DNA of 64,000 nt, from positions 3,968,001 to 4,032,000 of the forward strand of contig NZ_CP032762.1 in assembly GCF_003641205.1 (NCBI RefSeq), written 5' to 3'. Below, in pieces: positions 57,045 through 64,000 of this stretch. Source of the DNA: Rhodococcus sp. P1Y. GTDB taxonomy: Bacteria; Actinomycetota; Actinomycetes; Mycobacteriales; Mycobacteriaceae. A program made the translations under genes and the position numbers. The notes beneath the pieces are model-generated. The model saw only the letters and a list, made by a program, of their open reading frames with translations. It was not told where the DNA came from and searched no databases. Positions within the stretch are counted from its first letter, which is position 1, and each line of letters begins with the position of its first letter.

Positions 57045-58133
57045 TCACTCGCCGCCACCAGGGTTGCCGATCTCGATCATTCGCTGAACCGACTTGCTGG
57101 CGATATGAGCGGTATCGAGGTCGACGTGCACTTCGTCCTTGCCCTCCACGAGGCACCTGAGCAGAGCAGCAGGCGTGATCATCTTCATGTACCCGCACGA
57201 GGCGCGGTCGTTGACCGCCTGGAAGTCAACATCCGGTGCCGCACGGCGCAATTGGTGCAGCATGCCGATCTCGGTCGCGACCAGAACTTGCTTGGCTCCG
57301 GTGGTGCGAGCGGCGTCGAGCATGCCACCGGTCGAGAGGATCTTGACCTTGTCCGGAGTGACGAATCCTTCGCCGGCGAGGTACAGCGCCGAGGTGGCGC
57401 ACCCACATTCGGGGTGAACGTACAGCTCGGCGTCGGGGTGCGAGCGCGACTTCGCGGCCAGCTCGTCACCGTTGATTCCGGCGTGGACGTGGCATTCGCC
57501 CGCCCAGATATGCAGATTCTCACGTCCCGTGACGCGTTTGACGTGCGCCCCGAGGAACTGGTCGGGAAGGAACAGAATCTCCCGAGCAGGATCGATCGAC
57601 TCGACGACCTCGACTGCGTTGGACGACGTGCAGCAGATGTCGGTCAACGCCTTGATCTCGGCCGTGGTGTTGACGTAGGACACCACGACGGCGTGGGGAT
57701 AGTCCGCCTTCCACTCACGCAACTGCTCGGCGGTGATCGAGTCCGCCAGCGAGCAACCAGCGCGCTGGTCGGGAATCAGGACGGTTTTGGCCGGGCTCAG
57801 GATCTTGGCCGTCTCTGCCATGAAATGCACACCACAGAAGATGATCTCGTCCTCGGGCACTTCCGCCGCCAAGCGTGAGAGCGCAAGCGAGTCACCGACG
57901 TGGTCGGCGACGTCCTGTATCGCAGGGAGCTGATAATTGTGAGCGAGAATGGTCGCGCCCCGAGCGCGTGCGAGTCGCTTGACCTCGGCGGCCCACTCCT
58001 CGGTCGCCTCGACGCCGCTGAACCCTCCAGGTCCGTCGACGATGTCCGCGATGCCGGCCCACGCCATATCGGCGACGGCCCGATCGGCTACTGCCGGACC
58101 ACTGGTTCCGAGCTGGGTTGCATTGCTCGCCAT
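57045..58133 (-). CDS. nadA: Quinolinate synthase A
   Basis: 362-aa [4Fe-4S] enzyme that condenses iminoaspartate with [24 protein letters not shown] is the N-terminal signature; the cluster Cys are Cys100 in [13 protein letters not shown], one in [19 protein letters not shown] and one in [14 protein letters not shown] 58133. It is the first gene of the nad operon and divergent from the NUDIX regulator gene, with an NrtR-type palindrome in the shared 111-bp gap. Confidence 0.96.
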   Translation of the reverse strand: MASNATQLGTSGPAVADRAVADMAWAGIADIVDGPGGFSGVEATEEWAAEVKRLARARGATILAHNYQLPAIQDVADHVGDSLALSRLAAEVPEDEIIFCGVHFMAETAKILSPAKTVLIPDQRAGCSLADSITAEQLREWKADYPHAVVVSYVNTTAEIKALTDICCTSSNAVEVVESIDPAREILFLPDQFLGAHVKRVTGRENLHIWAGECHVHAGINGDELAAKSRSHPDAELYVHPECGCATSALYLAGEGFVTPDKVKILSTGGMLDAARTTGAKQVLVATEIGMLHQLRRAAPDVDFQAVNDRASCGYMKMITPAALLRCLVEGKDEVHVDLDTAHIASKSVQRMIEIGNPGGGE

Positions 58134-58221
58134 GGCGCTGCTCCTTCATCCATCGTCCGGTCCCTCGTGGCCCGCTCGTGTCCTGCGGGCTCGATTTCCG
58201 GTCCAGATTTCCTTCGTCGGG

Positions 58222-58244
58222 GTTTTCGACTTACAATCGAAAAC
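58222..58244. promoter_or_regulatory. NrtR-type operator between nadA and the NUDIX regulator gene
   Basis: GTTTTCGA-N7-TCGAAAAC is a perfect 8-bp inverted repeat with a 7-nt spacer. Its right edge touches the ATG of the regulator gene at 58245, and TACAAT (58232-58237) inside it is a -10 with 7 nt to that ATG. Binding would therefore block the regulator's own promoter and, through the same site, could control nadABC about 90 nt away. Confidence 0.7.
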
Positions 58245-58940
58245 ATGACACATCGTAGCACTGTGCACGAAGTACTCATCGCGGTATTTCAAGTCAGGAG
58301 CTTCGCCCCAGGCCAGAGCCCCGAACTCGGGGTGCTGCTGTGGCAACGTGCGCAAGATCCAGAAAAGGGATTCTGGTCACTACCCGGGGGGATCCTGGAG
58401 GACGACGAGGACCTACCGACCTCGGCTCGACGCCAACTCGCAGAGAAGGTGGACGTCACCACGGTGGCGCATCTGGAGCAATTGTCGATCTTCAGCGATC
58501 CGAACCGCGTGCCGGGTGACCGGAGAATCGCGTCGAATTTTATCGGGCTAGTTCCGATCTACTCTGAGCCGCAGTTGCCTTCGGACACTGCGTGGCATCC
58601 GGTCGCGCGCCTCCCCGAGACGTCTTTCGATCACGGGACCGTCGTGCGCCACGCTCGGCACCGGCTGGTCGCGAAGCTCTCGTACACCAACATCGGCTTC
58701 GCCCTTGCGCCGGTCGAATTCGCGATGTCGACGTTGCGAGAGATCTACACCGCCGCGCTCGGATACCAGGTGGATGCAACGAATCTCGGACGCGTGCTCG
58801 GGCGGCGGAAGGTAGTCGAACCAACCGGCAAGACATCGCCGTCGGGACGCGCTGGAGGCCGGCCCCCTGCGCTGTACCGCTTCGTCGAATCGTCCCTCCG
58901 CGTGACCGACGAGTTCGCCGCTCTCCGACCGCCGAGCTAG
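58245..58940 (+). CDS. nrtR: NUDIX-type transcriptional regulator of NAD synthesis (NrtR-like)
   Basis: 231 aa. The N-terminal NUDIX-fold domain has GFWSLPGGILEDDEDLPTSA, where the catalytic REXXEE pattern is degenerate (LAEKVDV), so it is likely a sensor of ADP-ribose or NAD-related ligands rather than an active hydrolase. The C-terminal winged helix (LREIYTAALGYQVDATNLGR, RVLGRRKVVEPTGKT) is the NrtR DNA-binding part. It is divergent from nadABC, the expected target, and leaderless. The equivalent mycobacterial gene lies beside nadA (Rv1593c). Confidence 0.87.
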   Translation: MTHRSTVHEVLIAVFQVRSFAPGQSPELGVLLWQRAQDPEKGFWSLPGGILEDDEDLPTSARRQLAEKVDVTTVAHLEQLSIFSDPNRVPGDRRIASNFIGLVPIYSEPQLPSDTAWHPVARLPETSFDHGTVVRHARHRLVAKLSYTNIGFALAPVEFAMSTLREIYTAALGYQVDATNLGRVLGRRKVVEPTGKTSPSGRAGGRPPALYRFVESSLRVTDEFAALRPPS

Positions 58941-59521
58941 TTCGCTCCAGCCGCCGCGGCTCCTGTTTCCTCGTCGGCGCCGTTGGTGTTCTGGTCGTCC
59001 TCCGCGGTGAAGCGGAGATTGTCGTGCGGGTTCATCGCTGCAAGCAAGAGCACCACCAGCGAGGCGACGAGGGGTTGAACCAGGAGGACGAGCGCCGACT
59101 CGAATCCGGGTGCCAGCGTCACCACCGAACCCGCGGGTGGATCGACAGGACGGGGGTGGACAACGCCTGCGACCCAGATTCCGATTCCGAGCATGACCAC
59201 CGAGCCGATCGCTGCGCCGACGAAAACACCGACGCACAGAACCGGCCCTCTTGCCGCGGTCCAAGCCCACAACGCCACGGGAAGTACGACTCCCCCGACG
59301 AATGCGATGCAGACGAACAGTGCAAGGCCATCGAACCGGTGCATGCTCTCTCCGGTCAACGCCGCACCGCGACCGGGATCGACGACGACGAACTTCTCCG
59401 GTGGCGCAAGCGCGGCCCACACGAGACCGCCGAGGACTCCCGCGATCGTCGATGCGGCGACAGCCGTCGCGAGAACTTTGACCGGCCGGACCTCGGACAA
59501 ATACTGCTCGGTCGCTGTCAT
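58937..59521 (-). CDS. DUF2567 membrane protein
   Basis: 194 aa with four membrane helices ([79 protein letters not shown]) and an extracytoplasmic loop with [20 protein letters not shown]. It is the third gene of bioB-bsaP-DUF2567; ATG 59521 overlaps the bsaP stop (ATGA). The function is unknown; the conserved place after bioB-bsaP in mycobacteria (Rv1591) hints at a biotin link. Its stop overlaps the NUDIX gene stop by 4 nt. Confidence 0.86.
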   Translation of the reverse strand: MTATEQYLSEVRPVKVLATAVAASTIAGVLGGLVWAALAPPEKFVVVDPGRGAALTGESMHRFDGLALFVCIAFVGGVVLPVALWAWTAARGPVLCVGVFVGAAIGSVVMLGIGIWVAGVVHPRPVDPPAGSVVTLAPGFESALVLLVQPLVASLVVLLLAAMNPHDNLRFTAEDDQNTNGADEETGAAAAGAN

Positions 59522-59733
59522 CGCCGACCGAGCGACGAGGAGTCGATGTCGCCGTGACGCGAACAGGTCGAGTGCCACCCATTCGGCAGAACCTGGACCA
59601 CCAGGCGGCGCCCGCAGTCTGCGCAGTAGCGCGGCGGTTCGAGCCCCAGCAGAACCGCTGGGCTGTGGTCGGACGGGTTCGAGCCAAGTCCGACCTCTCG
59701 ACCTGTATGTGGATCGAATCCGCCGCCGCTCAT
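59518..59733 (-). CDS. bsaP: Biotin synthase auxiliary protein BsaP
   Basis: 71-aa protein starting [20 protein letters not shown] with Cys37 and Cys40 (YCADCGRR) and Cys57 (HSTCSRHGD), a small metal- or cluster-binding pattern. It directly follows bioB (16-nt gap). Proteins of this kind bind an iron-sulfur cluster and are needed for BioB activity in mycobacteria. AAGGTGG overlaps the bioB stop and serves as ribosome binding site; GTG 59739 or 59748 are alternative starts. Confidence 0.85.
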   Translation of the reverse strand: MSGGGFDPHTGREVGLGSNPSDHSPAVLLGLEPPRYCADCGRRLVVQVLPNGWHSTCSRHGDIDSSSLGRR

Positions 59734-59749
59734 GATCACGCAGTCCACC

Positions 59750-60763
59750 TTAGATGGTCGAATTGAGTGCCTTGATCGGCATACTCAGGCTGCCGAGCAG
59801 ATCGAGATCCTGTTCGGCCGGACGACCGAGGGTGGTCAAGTAGTTGCCGACGATGACGGCGTTGATCCCGCCCAGAATTCCCTGCTGAGCACCGAGGTCA
59901 CCGAGCGTGATCTCTCGTCCGCCTGCGAACCGAAGAATGGTGCGCGGCAACGCCAGTCGAAATGCGGCGACCGCACGCAAGGCGTCGGACGCGGGCATCA
60001 CTTCCAGATTTCCGAACGGTGTACCGGGTCGCGGGTTGAGAAAGTTCAGCGGCACCTCGTCGGGTTCGAGCCGCGCCAGGTCCGCTGTGAACTCGGCACG
60101 CTGCGCCAACGACTCACCCATGCCGAGAATGCCGCCGCAGCAGACCTCCATCCCGGCGTCGCGCACCATCCGCAGGGTGTCCCATCGCTCCTCCCACGTG
60201 TGCGTCGTGACCACGTTGGGAAAGTAGGACCGTGAGGTTTCCAAGTTGTGGTTGTAACGATGAACCCCCATGGACACCAATTGATCGACCTGCTCCTGGG
60301 TCAACATTCCGAGCGAGCACGCGATGTCTATCTCCACCTCGTTGCGGATCGCCTCGATCCCCGCCGCGACCTGTGCCAGCAGGCGCTCGTCAGGCCCACG
60401 CACTGCTGCGACGATGCAGAATTCGGTCGCACCGGATTTGGCCGTTTGCTTGGCCGCTTCTACGAGGCTGGGGATGTCCAACCTGGCAGCACGCACCGGC
60501 GATTCGAACAACCCCGACTGAGAACAGAAGTGGCAATCCTCCGGGCAACCGCCGGTCTTGAGGCTGATGATGCCTTCTACCTCCACCTCCGGGCCGCACC
60601 ATGCGAGCCGCGCCGCGTGTGCGACCGCGAGCAGTTCCTCGAGGCGTTCTTCGGGGAGGCGGAGAACGTCAAGAACCTGCTCCTCGTTCAACCCGACGCC
60701 ACCGTCCACGACCTGATCACGGGCAATGTCGAGAATGTCGGTTCGAACGGATCCCTGCGTCAT
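59750..60763 (-). CDS. bioB: Biotin synthase
   Basis: 337-aa radical SAM enzyme that inserts sulfur into dethiobiotin. The SAM cluster Cys73, Cys77 and Cys80 are in [14 protein letters not shown]; the [2Fe-2S] region includes [20 protein letters not shown] and [14 protein letters not shown]; the C-terminal Arg-rich part is [19 protein letters not shown]. The ATG at 60763 has AGGAGG 5 nt upstream. It heads the operon bioB-bsaP-DUF2567 and is divergent from a TetR regulator gene with two BioQ-type boxes between. Confidence 0.96.
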   Translation of the reverse strand: MTQGSVRTDILDIARDQVVDGGVGLNEEQVLDVLRLPEERLEELLAVAHAARLAWCGPEVEVEGIISLKTGGCPEDCHFCSQSGLFESPVRAARLDIPSLVEAAKQTAKSGATEFCIVAAVRGPDERLLAQVAAGIEAIRNEVEIDIACSLGMLTQEQVDQLVSMGVHRYNHNLETSRSYFPNVVTTHTWEERWDTLRMVRDAGMEVCCGGILGMGESLAQRAEFTADLARLEPDEVPLNFLNPRPGTPFGNLEVMPASDALRAVAAFRLALPRTILRFAGGREITLGDLGAQQGILGGINAVIVGNYLTTLGRPAEQDLDLLGSLSMPIKALNSTI

Positions 60764-60792
60764 CGACGCCTCCTGCAGCTTGGTCGCGGATA

Positions 60793-60809
60793 CTTGAACA
60801 GCGTTCAAG
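60793..60809. promoter_or_regulatory. BioQ-type operator box 1
   Basis: CTTGAAC-AGC-GTTCAAG, a perfect 7-bp inverted repeat with a 3-nt centre, 30 nt upstream of bioB. It fits the TGAAC-N3-GTTCA pattern described for BioQ in Corynebacteriales. Confidence 0.75.
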
Positions 60810-60810
60810 T

Positions 60811-60823
60811 TGAACGGCGTTCA
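60811..60823. promoter_or_regulatory. BioQ-type operator box 2
   Basis: TGAAC-GGC-GTTCA, one base after box 1; the box centres are 16 nt apart. A TATGCT hexamer (60827-60832) directly after it is a possible -10 for the TetR gene, so occupancy would block both divergent promoters. Confidence 0.75.
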
Positions 60824-60886
60824 GGCTATGCTGGGCGTTGGATAGTGTCAAAGCCGACACTCGACCGAACACCGAGGAGCTATCAC

Positions 60887-61474
60887 GTGCAGCTGCGGCG
60901 TGCCGACGTCCTGGACGGCGCAATCTCCATCCTCGACGAGTACGGGCTCGCAGATTTGACGATGCGTCGACTGGCAACCTCACTGCATGTTCAGCCCGGG
61001 GCTCTGTATTGGCACTTCAAGGACAAACAGACATTGCTCGGCGCCATCGCGGACGCGCTTCTGGCCGACGTCGACACCCCGCCCACAACGAACGCGTGGG
61101 ACGAACAGCTCTGTCATGTCGCTCATCGGCTTCGAGATGCGCTGCTGTCGCACCGAGACGGCGCCGAGCTCGTTGCGGCGACCTACGCGTCGCGGCTGGT
61201 GACCAATCGGATACGCGAGAGGATTGCCGCCGTGTGCATCCGCGCCGGTCTGCCCCGCAGCGAATCCGAACTTGCCGCGGACACGCTGCTGTACTACATC
61301 CTCGGACAGACCGTCGACGAACAGGCGCGGATGCAGATGGATTCTGCGGGAGCGCTCGGCGACGCTGCGTCTCCCCTGTTCGAAACGCCCGACCCGACAA
61401 GCCGATTCGACTTCGGTCTCGGGCTCTTCGTGGACGGCGTGCGGCTGAGACTGGGTGACCGTGCCCGGGCCTAA
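60887..61474 (+). CDS. bioQ: TetR family regulator, probable BioQ
   Basis: 195 aa from GTG 60887. The N-terminal HTH is [20 protein letters not shown] followed by [20 protein letters not shown] (recognition helix); the C-terminal TetR_C-like domain binds an effector or corepressor. Divergence from bioB and the two TGAAC-N3-GTTCA boxes in the gap indicate BioQ, which in related bacteria represses bio genes. A second inverted repeat, AGTGTC-N6-GACACT, lies at 60844-60861 in its leader. Its stop overlaps secA2's stop by 4 nt. Confidence 0.82.
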   Translation: MQLRRADVLDGAISILDEYGLADLTMRRLATSLHVQPGALYWHFKDKQTLLGAIADALLADVDTPPTTNAWDEQLCHVAHRLRDALLSHRDGAELVAATYASRLVTNRIRERIAAVCIRAGLPRSESELAADTLLYYILGQTVDEQARMQMDSAGALGDAASPLFETPDPTSRFDFGLGLFVDGVRLRLGDRARA

Positions 61475-63771
61475 CCGCCGAAGACGGGCCCGAGCCCCGC
61501 ATTGTTCGCGGTGTTACCGGCGAACGGGTTGTCGTGGACCATGTAGGTCCACGTCGACGTCGGCCGCTGGAGACCGGCACTGCCCAGATCGATTCCATCC
61601 TCGGTGATGTCGGCCGACTCGAACGTCGACACAGCAGACTCGACTGCCTTCTCCGATACGGTCTTGAAAGCCTCGACGGCGATCCGGTGATACTCGTCGA
61701 GGGGGTTCTCCCGACCCAGTGCACGTAGGTGAATACTCTCGCGCACATCGGCCAGATGGGCGAGATACTCCGACCACGAACGGTCCAGATGGAACAACAC
61801 TATTTTTCGCGCCACAACGGCCAACGTCGCCTCCGACACGGTCTTTCGTAGCTCCGCAACCCGGTCCGGCGCGGCCGAGCTCAAGAGTTCGAGCGCCTCG
61901 TCCGAAGACAGCAGCGCGGCGCGGCGCGCATCGAGAATGTCTCGGTGCTGCGCAGTCAATTGGTTGTATCGCCATGTACGAGAATGCACTTCGAGCATCG
62001 TGCCCTCGGCGATTCGTTGCGCATGGTCCATCTTGCTCGCAACACCACCGGCGGTGATGAGTCCTGTCTCGTCGTGCTTCTTGGGCTGTTCCTTCGGACC
62101 CAGGTTGGAGGTGACTACCTCGTCCTCCCAGCTCGAGAAGAACACCGACCGTCCTGGATCGCCCTGCCTGCCGGCTCTGCCGCGCAGTTGATTGTCGAGC
62201 CGTTCGGTCGAGTGACGCCCTACGCCGACGACGAGCAGACCACCCAGGTCGGCCACCTCGTCCTTGGCCGAACCTTCGCCGCTCGGTCCCCCGAGCCTGA
62301 TATCGGTTCCGCGACCGGCGATTTGCGTGGACACCGTCACCGAACCCCGCACGCCTGCGCGGGCGATCACCTCGGCTTCCTCGGCATCGTTCTTGGCGTT
62401 GAGCACCACGGCCGCCACACCTGCAGCATCGAGCAACTCGGCGAGGTCCTCGGACTCTGCGACGTCGTGGGTGCCGATCAGAATCGGCTGACCGGTCTCG
62501 TGGACCTCGCGGACGAATTCGACGACGGCCGCGTTCCTGTTCGCCACGGTGTCGTAGACGCGGTCTTCCTCGTCGATCCGAATGTTGGGCTGATTAGGCG
62601 GAACGAGTGAGACACCTAGCCTGTAGAACGTCTTGAGTTGCTCACCCGCAGCGAGAGCGGTTCCGGTCATTCCGCACACTGTCGCGTACCGTCCGATCAG
62701 AGCTTGGACGGTGATGGTGTCGAGAATTTCGCCGGTTTCCGTAGGCTTCAGGCCCTCCTTCGTCTCGACCGCGGCCTGCAATCCGTCGGGCCATCGCTGC
62801 AGTTCGGCGACGCGGCCGCGAGAGGCATTGACCAGCCGCACGCGTCCGTCACGGACGATGTAGTGAACGTCGCGCTTGACGAGTACCTGGGCATGCAATG
62901 CGACATTGACTGCTACGAGTGTGGTCCCGACGTGCTCTTCCGAGTACAGATCGATACCACCGAGCTCTTCCTCCAGCTTCTCCGCGCCCTCGTCGGTGAG
63001 GAAGACGTTGCGGCCTTCGGCGTCGGTGTCGTAGTGCGCTCCGACGTCCAGCGTTCGCACCGCACCGAACACCTTCTCCGTCGGCACGTCGGTCGACACC
63101 GACCCGGCCAGAACGAGCGGCACGAGGGCTTCGTCGACCAGAACGGAATCCGCCTCGTCGACGATGGCGACATCCGGGGTCGGAGTCACCAGGTCGGCGG
63201 CGTCATCCACGAGATGGTCTCGCAGAACGTCGATTCCGATCTCGTTGACCGAGGCGTATGTCACGTCTCTGCTGTACGCGGCTCGTCGCTCCACGGGCGT
63301 GGACGACTCCGCCACCGACCCGACTGTGAGACCGAGCAACTCGTAGAACGGGCGCATCCATTCGGCGTCACGACGAGCCAGGAAGTCGTTGACAGAGATG
63401 ATGTGAACCGAGCGCCCGGACAACACGTATCCGACCGCGGCCAACGCGCCGGCCAGCGTTTTGCCTTCGCCGGTTGCCATCTCCACCACGTCGCCCTCAC
63501 GCATGCGAACAGCAGCGAGGAGTTGTACGTCGAACGGCGTCAGGTCGAGCGCACGTGTAGCCGCCTCACGAACCAGTGCGAGGTACCGGGGAACATCGAG
63601 GCGGTCGGCTTCATCGACCCTGAGCTCGGAAGCAGCGACCGCGAGATCGGCATCGGACAGGGCGCTAGCCCATTCCGCGTGATCGGTCGCTCGATCGACG
63701 CCGGCGCGGGAGCGCGCTTGCCCCTTCTGCGCAGAACGCCCGAGTATGCGCCAGAACCGATCGGAAGCCAC
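61471..63771 (-). CDS. secA2: Accessory Sec translocase ATPase SecA2
   Basis: 766-aa SecA paralogue. Nucleotide-binding fold 1 has [20 protein letters not shown] (Walker A) and [20 protein letters not shown] (Walker B/DEAD); fold 2 has [20 protein letters not shown] and [20 protein letters not shown]. It is shorter than housekeeping SecA (about 930-950 aa), lacking most of the C-terminal linker and the zinc-binding tail, as expected for SecA2. In mycobacteria it exports a small set of proteins, some without signal peptides. GTG start at 63771. Confidence 0.93.
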   Translation of the reverse strand: MASDRFWRILGRSAQKGQARSRAGVDRATDHAEWASALSDADLAVAASELRVDEADRLDVPRYLALVREAATRALDLTPFDVQLLAAVRMREGDVVEMATGEGKTLAGALAAVGYVLSGRSVHIISVNDFLARRDAEWMRPFYELLGLTVGSVAESSTPVERRAAYSRDVTYASVNEIGIDVLRDHLVDDAADLVTPTPDVAIVDEADSVLVDEALVPLVLAGSVSTDVPTEKVFGAVRTLDVGAHYDTDAEGRNVFLTDEGAEKLEEELGGIDLYSEEHVGTTLVAVNVALHAQVLVKRDVHYIVRDGRVRLVNASRGRVAELQRWPDGLQAAVETKEGLKPTETGEILDTITVQALIGRYATVCGMTGTALAAGEQLKTFYRLGVSLVPPNQPNIRIDEEDRVYDTVANRNAAVVEFVREVHETGQPILIGTHDVAESEDLAELLDAAGVAAVVLNAKNDAEEAEVIARAGVRGSVTVSTQIAGRGTDIRLGGPSGEGSAKDEVADLGGLLVVGVGRHSTERLDNQLRGRAGRQGDPGRSVFFSSWEDEVVTSNLGPKEQPKKHDETGLITAGGVASKMDHAQRIAEGTMLEVHSRTWRYNQLTAQHRDILDARRAALLSSDEALELLSSAAPDRVAELRKTVSEATLAVVARKIVLFHLDRSWSEYLAHLADVRESIHLRALGRENPLDEYHRIAVEAFKTVSEKAVESAVSTFESADITEDGIDLGSAGLQRPTSTWTYMVHDNPFAGNTANNAGLGPVFGG

Positions 63772-63939
63772 GTTTGAAAAACCACCATTTCTTTGCTGCA
63801 GAGCGCGTGCGACGAAGGTACCGCCGTAACAAGCCTACTGATGCAGCACGCACGCGACCGAGCGCTCGGAATATCGGCGCACGTCGTCGACGTTGAGACA
63901 TGCGGAGCCGAAATGCTCCACAGCAGCAGAAAGGACACG

Positions 63940-64000
63940 ATGACACGCTCGTATGTAAGGGATCCCGCGTCGATCGAGAAGTTGACGCCCGAGCAATACC
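63940..64000 (+). CDS. msrB: Probable peptide-methionine (R)-S-oxide reductase, first 20 codons
   Basis: ATG 63940, preceded by AGAAAGGA, opens a frame MTRSYVRDPASIEKLTPEQY cut by the window end. The segment IEKLTPEQY is the usual beginning of MsrB proteins (LTPEQYRVTQ). The call rests on these few residues only. It is divergent from secA2; the 168-bp gap between them shows no other gene. Confidence 0.5.
   Translation, partial: MTRSYVRDPASIEKLTPEQY

Overview
The window is a high-GC actinobacterial chromosome segment, most likely from a Rhodococcus-type member of the Mycobacteriales. Supporting evidence: PdtaR (an ANTAR response regulator) and SecA2 are present; there is an Ag85/mycolyltransferase-like exported esterase; the trp-lgt-gltBD-pyk-tesB and his-impA gene orders and the nadABC and bioB-bsaP groupings are those I know from Mycobacterium; and many genes have GTG starts and leaderless-looking promoters (a TANNNT hexamer 6-7 nt before the start codon). 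I see no insertion sequence, prophage, CRISPR array or plasmid gene. This is mostly core genome with a few accessory genes in the first 25 kb.

Layout. 1-7.6 kb: the start of rpsA (minus strand, cut by the window edge), a SAM methyltransferase, a polar amino-acid ABC transporter (lipoprotein, permease, ATPase), an isocitrate/isopropylmalate-type dehydrogenase, a 2H phosphoesterase and a GlxA-type regulator. 7.7-10.9 kb: a thioredoxin and polA, separated by a strong bidirectional terminator. 11.1-17 kb: livHMGF and, facing it across a repeat-filled gap, the matching branched-chain amino-acid binding lipoprotein. LivH carries an exported Ig-like domain fused in front of the permease. 17.1-24.6 kb: pdtaR, a tRNA with anticodon CAA but no long variable arm, a small ATPase, an AraC regulator divergent from an NmrA-like/DUF1772 pair, a deoxyinosine-type DNA glycosylase overlapped antisense by a GT87 glycosyltransferase, and the mycolyltransferase-like esterase.

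24.6-41.6 kb is one long minus-strand block, read from the right: trpE, a Trp-associated membrane protein, trpC, trpB, trpA, lgt, two TM2 proteins, gltB, gltD, pyk and tesB. A PrxQ/Bcp peroxiredoxin and a MarR regulator sit on the plus strand between this and the his operon (42.8-50.7 kb, minus strand: hisD-hisC-hisB-MFS-hisH-small membrane protein-priA-impA-hisF-hisI). There is no trpF in the trp cluster, so the hisA-position gene is expected to be the dual-function PriA. 50.8-54.5 kb holds an SRPBCC protein, a LysE exporter, a YchJ protein, a DUF5997 protein divergent from a LysR regulator with a histone-like basic tail, and an S4 RNA-binding protein. 54.5-64 kb: nadA-nadB-nadC with a divergent NUDIX regulator (NrtR type) and a palindrome between them; bioB-bsaP-DUF2567 with a divergent TetR regulator (BioQ type) and two tandem TGAAC-N3-GTTCA boxes; secA2; and the first codons of a probable msrB.

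The most notable non-gene signals are four different short tandem repeats, each lying in a gap between convergent genes and three of them running into a stop codon; the NrtR-type palindrome that contains its own gene's -10 element and abuts its start codon; the twin BioQ-type boxes; and the LivH fusion. I did not find a clearly new multi-gene system.
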